36,839 nucleotides of DNA from a virus, in the IMG/VR virus record IMGVR_UViG_3300043409_000737, positions 1-36,839 of that record. One strand, 5' to 3'. A model generated the notes under the pieces. The model had not been told where the DNA came from, searched no databases, and saw only the letters and a program-made list of their open reading frames with translations. This document shows, piece by piece, positions 34,054-36,839 of this stretch. Each line of letters opens with the position of its first letter. Position 1 is the first letter of the stretch. The translations under genes were made by a program, and so were the position numbers.

Positions 34054-34670
34054 TTACAGCAGAACAATTTAAACATTTATTTCCTCGTGCACAAGATCCA
34101 GCATCTTGGGTAGAGTCGATGAATAATGTATTCCCAACATATGATATCAACACACCACATCGTATTGCAGCATTCCTTGCTCAGTGTGGTCATGAGTCTG
34201 GTGGTTGGACAGTATTCGAAGAAAACCTAAACTATTCCGCACAAGGATTGAATGGTATCTTCAAGAAGTATTTCCCTACACTTGAATCAGCACAACCTTA
34301 CGCACGCAAGCCAGAGATGATTGCCAATAAAGTGTATGGTGGTCGCATGGGTAATGGACCAGAATCATCAGGTGATGGATATAAGTATCGTGGTCGTGGA
34401 CCAATCCAGTTGACTGGAAAAGATAACTACAGAGCATTTGCCAAAGACATGTTTGAAGACTGGGAAAATCTATTTGACAATCCAGATTGGGTTACGAGCG
34501 ATCGTGACTTCGCATTGATGTCAGCAATTTGGTTCTGGAATAAAAACAAGTTAAATGTTCAAGCAGACGCTGGTGACATTAAACTAATGACCAAGAAAAT
34601 CAATGGTGGTTATATTGGTCTTGAAGACAGAATTAAACATTATAATGAAGCAATACATTTACTCACATAA
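34050..34670 (+). CDS. GH19 chitinase-like endolysin
   Basis: 206 residues: RIAAFLAQCGHESGGWTVFE (catalytic Glu49 in HESGG), EENLNYSAQGL, YKYRGRGPIQLTGKDNY, SAIWFWNKNKLN and MTKKINGGYIGLEDR. All are hallmarks of GH19 lysozyme-like endolysins that cut peptidoglycan. No signal peptide, so holin-dependent. ATGA overlap with phoH. Confidence 0.93.
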   Translation: MITAEQFKHLFPRAQDPASWVESMNNVFPTYDINTPHRIAAFLAQCGHESGGWTVFEENLNYSAQGLNGIFKKYFPTLESAQPYARKPEMIANKVYGGRMGNGPESSGDGYKYRGRGPIQLTGKDNYRAFAKDMFEDWENLFDNPDWVTSDRDFALMSAIWFWNKNKLNVQADAGDIKLMTKKINGGYIGLEDRIKHYNEAIHLLT

Positions 34671-34685
34671 CTAGGAGAAATTAAA

Positions 34686-34802
34686 ATGTTAGATACTCTA
34701 TTTTGGGTGGCACTTGGTGCATTTGTTGGATGGAATTTTCCACAACCTTTCTGGGCTAAGATTATACAAGAAAAAATTCAAACACTGATCGCTAAAAAGT
34801 AA
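34686..34802 (+). CDS. Tiny membrane protein
   Basis: 38 residues with a hydrophobic helix (LFWVALGAFVGWNFPQPFW) and a charged helical tail. TAGGAG precedes the ATG and the stop overlaps iscU (TAATG). Confidence 0.7.
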   Translation: MLDTLFWVALGAFVGWNFPQPFWAKIIQEKIQTLIAKK

Positions 34803-35185
34803 TGGCTTACTCCGACAAAGTTCTTGATCACTACGAGAATCCAAGAAATGTGGGTTCTTTAGATAAAAACGATCTAACAGTCGGTACTGGAATGGTTGGT
34901 GCACCTGCATGTGGTGATGTGATGAAACTTCAAATTAAAGTTGAAGATGGAATAATCACCGATGCAAAATTTAAAACATACGGATGTGGCTCAGCAATTG
35001 CTTCTAGTTCACTTGTCACTGAATGGGTCAAAGGTAAAACTTTGGACCAAGCAATGGAGATTAAAAATTCTGCCATTGCAGAAGAACTTGCTCTGCCACC
35101 AGTTAAAATTCATTGCTCAATACTTGCAGAAGATGCAATTCGTGCAGCAATCCACGACTATCAACTAAAGTGTTCATGCTCATGA
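34802..35185 (+). CDS. iscU: IscU-type iron-sulfur cluster scaffold
   Basis: 127 residues: MAYSDKVLDHYENPRNVGSL, GAPACGD (Cys37, Asp39), YGCGSAIASSS (Cys62), and LPPVKIHCSILAEDAI with Cys105 and His104. These are the complete cluster-ligand set of IscU and the LPPVK motif recognised by the HscA chaperone. Scaffolds assemble [2Fe-2S] clusters from host IscS sulfur. Found with the A-type carrier right after it, so the phage brings half of an ISC machine, relying on host desulfurase and chaperones (inference). Confidence 0.92.
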   Translation: MAYSDKVLDHYENPRNVGSLDKNDLTVGTGMVGAPACGDVMKLQIKVEDGIITDAKFKTYGCGSAIASSSLVTEWVKGKTLDQAMEIKNSAIAEELALPPVKIHCSILAEDAIRAAIHDYQLKCSCS

Positions 35186-35493
35186 TTACCGTAACAGAAA
35201 CAGCAAAGAAACAACTCGATGAGATCCTAATGGATGAACCGAATGGAAAATATGTAAGAGCATTTATCTCTGGAGGTGGATGCTCTGGTTTTAATTATGG
35301 ATTTACTATTGAAGAGAACAAAGAAGAAGATGACTTCGTTATTGACAATCTTGTAGTGGATGCAATGAGTATGCAGTATTTTGAAAACGCTACTATAGAT
35401 TTTACTAGTGATAAATTAAAAGGATCTCAATTTGTTATATCAAACCCAAATGCCAAATCAACCTGCGGATGTGGAAGCAGTTTCTCAGTCTAA
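35182..35493 (+). CDS. iscA: IscA/ErpA-type iron-sulfur carrier
   Basis: 103 residues: MITVTETAKKQLDEILMDEP, GGGCSGFNYGF (Cys34) and STCGCGSSFSV (Cys95, Cys97), the three conserved Cys of A-type carriers, at family-standard spacing and length. It delivers clusters to targets. ATGA overlap with iscU. Out-of-frame start of the next gene lies in its last 44 bases. Confidence 0.92.
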   Translation: MITVTETAKKQLDEILMDEPNGKYVRAFISGGGCSGFNYGFTIEENKEEDDFVIDNLVVDAMSMQYFENATIDFTSDKLKGSQFVISNPNAKSTCGCGSSFSV

Positions 35494-36148
35494 AGTAAGA
35501 AACTTTATTCGCCATGATTTCGGTAAACTTGAACGAGACACGAAACCTGATGGTACAAGGTTATACAAAACCCCATCGGGTAAATCCTATCCCTCCGTTA
35601 CGACAGTTACAGGATTGCACTCAGCAAAGGGAATCATGGAATGGCGAAAAAGAGTCGGAGAAGCAGAAGCCAACCGAATCTCTGGAAGAGCCAGTGCAAG
35701 AGGCACAAGAATTCACCAACACTGCGAAGACTTTCTCCTTGGAGAGCATGTTGAGCCAGATATGTTTGATGCAGAGATGTTCAACTCAATCAGACCACTC
35801 CTCGACCAAATCGACAACATCCACTGCTTGGAGACTCCGTTATGGTCTGACCATTTACAAGTCGCTGGCACAGTTGACTGTATCGCAGAGTTCCAAGGTA
35901 AACTGTCTGTCATAGATTTTAAGACATCCAGCAAACCAAAAGATCGTGATGATATTCATAATTACTTTATGCAAACTGCAGCATATGCAGTAGCATTTGA
36001 AGAACGAACAGGAATACCTATTGGTAGACTTGTAATTATTATGGCAGTTGATAGTGATGATCCAAGATGGTTTATCGAGAAACGAGACAACTGGATTGGT
36101 GGCTTTAAGAAATTAAGATTAGACTACAAAAATAAATTTGCCTTGTAA
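35450..36148 (+). CDS. PD-(D/E)XK nuclease (RecB/exonuclease-like)
   Basis: 232 residues: GKSYPSVTTVTGLHSAKGIM, ARGTRIHQHCEDFLLGEHVE, a helix region, then VAGTVDCIAEFQGKLSVIDF-KTS (Asp of GTVD; D-x-K of the active site), and YFMQTAAYAVAFEERTG. This is the order of PD-(D/E)XK phage exonucleases. It has only three scattered Cys, so an iron-sulfur cluster is not evident. The start at 35450 lacks a clear Shine-Dalgarno; GTG 35471 is an alternative. Confidence 0.85.
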   Translation: MPNQPADVEAVSQSKVRNFIRHDFGKLERDTKPDGTRLYKTPSGKSYPSVTTVTGLHSAKGIMEWRKRVGEAEANRISGRASARGTRIHQHCEDFLLGEHVEPDMFDAEMFNSIRPLLDQIDNIHCLETPLWSDHLQVAGTVDCIAEFQGKLSVIDFKTSSKPKDRDDIHNYFMQTAAYAVAFEERTGIPIGRLVIIMAVDSDDPRWFIEKRDNWIGGFKKLRLDYKNKFAL

Positions 36149-36166
36149 ACAAATATAATGTATAAT
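36138..36166 (+). promoter_or_regulatory. Promoter overlapping the end of the nuclease gene
   Basis: TTGCCT (36138-36143), 17-base spacer, TATAAT (36161-36166). As at 10414, the -35 box lies in codons for Phe-Ala-Leu-stop. Start near 36173; here a 20-base leader precedes the ATG at 36193. Confidence 0.82.
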
Positions 36167-36192
36167 AGTTACTTTATGAGGTAGGGTTTGTT

Positions 36193-36839
36193 ATGTGGAT
36201 AGTTGGTCTTAATAGACAACACAATAGTTCTGTGTGTTTACTAAAAGATGGTGAAATCGTTTTTCACTCAGAAGAGGAAAGACATTCCAGATTCAAAGCA
36301 GACTCAAATCCATTTTTAGCACTCAACAAAATTTATGACTATACTGATCATATTGATGAACTCTGTGTTGCTGGATTCTCTTTAGATTCTCAATTAGTTT
36401 CAGGATCAACTTTAGATTATTATGCGACTGTTTTAAGTAAAACACTAAAGAAACCATTCAATTGGGTTGTTTCTGACCACAATCATCATGAGCAGCATGC
36501 TGCCTGTGCTTTTTATAATTCTGGATTTGAAAGTTCGTTGTGTGTTATTGTTGATGGTAATGGTTCTTGGAATCAAGAAAAGACGCAACAAGAAATTGAG
36601 TCGATCTATCATATAGAATATCCAGCTAAAATAACTTTATTGTATAAAAGATATTCTTCCGATGACTACTGTAGTTCTGGGTGGATGTTTGAAGGGATCA
36701 GCGACTATTTTGGATTAAATTCATTAGATGCTGGTAAAGTTATGGGAATGTCATCTTATGGTAAACTCAATAATAGTTTACCTAATTTGTTAGATGGTTC
36801 ATTGTTTAAAATTGATAGGTCTAAGTATCTAACGAATGA
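36193..36839 (+). CDS. Carbamoyltransferase, N-terminal part (partial)
   Basis: The frame is open to the window end. MWIVGLNRQHNSSVCLLKDG, then EIVFHSEEERHSRFK, VVSDHNHHEQHAACAFYNSG, LCVIVDGNGSW and GKVMGMSSYG are the consecutive motifs of the NodU/CmcH/TobZ family: the Kae1-like ATP-binding and His-rich metal site. Such enzymes transfer carbamoyl groups to sugars or small molecules; marine T4-like phages carry them, perhaps to modify surface glycans or nucleotides (inference). The following YrdC-like part is outside the window. Confidence 0.9.
   Translation, partial: MWIVGLNRQHNSSVCLLKDGEIVFHSEEERHSRFKADSNPFLALNKIYDYTDHIDELCVAGFSLDSQLVSGSTLDYYATVLSKTLKKPFNWVVSDHNHHEQHAACAFYNSGFESSLCVIVDGNGSWNQEKTQQEIESIYHIEYPAKITLLYKRYSSDDYCSSGWMFEGISDYFGLNSLDAGKVMGMSSYGKLNNSLPNLLDGSLFKIDRSKYLTN

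Noticed and set aside
35450-36148. Iron-sulfur cluster nuclease of Cas4/AddB type linked to IscU/IscA
   Set aside because: Only three Cys at scattered positions, no four-Cys cluster pattern, so adjacency to iscU/iscA is not evidence of a cluster.
36176-36184. ATG three bases after the usual start position at the 36138 promoter as a leaderless start
   Set aside because: It is followed by a stop codon at the third codon, so the real start is ATG 36193.
1-36839. CRISPR array, insertion sequence, integrase or lysogeny module
   Set aside because: No regular direct-repeat/spacer array, transposase, integrase or repressor motifs were seen; the genome type appears lytic.

Overview
The window is a contiguous piece of a large, AT-rich lytic phage genome of the T4-like myovirus kind infecting an aquatic Gram-negative bacterium. 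This rests on the T4-type RNase H/FEN nuclease, a DsbA-like DNA-binding protein, PhoH, a WYL_2 (Sm-like) protein, Api92-like and YkuK-like proteins, MazG-like hydrolases, dozens of tiny tail-to-head genes overlapping by ATGA or TAATG, all on the + strand, and a dense tRNA array. Host-type promoters (TTGACA/TTGTCT/TTGCCT, 17 bases, TATAAT) recur throughout. No integrase, repressor or CRISPR array was seen. The host species cannot be named from the sequence.

Layout. (1) 1-8.7 kb: an envelope cassette. Small membrane proteins are followed by CsgF, the CsgG secretion-channel lipoprotein, two curlin-repeat proteins, a FecR-domain protein and a CHASE2-adenylate cyclase, then further small membrane or lysis-type proteins and a thermonuclease, closed by a terminator at 8.74 kb. 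(2) 8.8-16.7 kb: small early genes, DsbA, a 370-residue protein, RNase H, an Api92-like protein, then a second envelope pair (DUF4384-like secreted protein and LPP20-like lipoprotein) and dCMP deaminase. (3) 16.7-22.3 kb: an attenuator-like leader, then 28 tRNA genes that together cover all 20 amino acids and include an initiator-like tRNA. Interleaved are a phage ribosomal protein bS21, an HNH endonuclease, a YkuK-like protein and several unusually structured non-tRNA RNA domains closed by helices of 12 to 20 bp. (4) 22.3-33 kb: many small conserved phage genes, an SGNH hydrolase, an AAA ATPase, a metallophosphoesterase, MazG/HisE-like and HAD nucleotidase enzymes and a 2OG-Fe(II) oxygenase. 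(5) 33-36.8 kb: PhoH, a GH19 endolysin, IscU and IscA iron-sulfur proteins, a PD-(D/E)XK nuclease and the start of a carbamoyltransferase cut by the window end.

Two systems stand out. The first is a compact phage-borne curli cassette (CsgF, CsgG and two curlins) interleaved with a FecR-CHASE2 cyclase pair. The second curlin is sandwiched between FecR and the cyclase, which suggests surface fibre export tied to cyclic-nucleotide signalling. The second system touches translation initiation. Five promoters have the A of an ATG exactly at the predicted transcription start, so their mRNAs should be leaderless. The same genome encodes bS21, which sits by the ribosomal anti-Shine-Dalgarno region, and an initiator-like tRNA with the C1-A72 mismatch. 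One curlin gene appears to use a hairpin to bring a distant Shine-Dalgarno sequence next to its start codon. The functional links are inference; the sequence features are directly visible.
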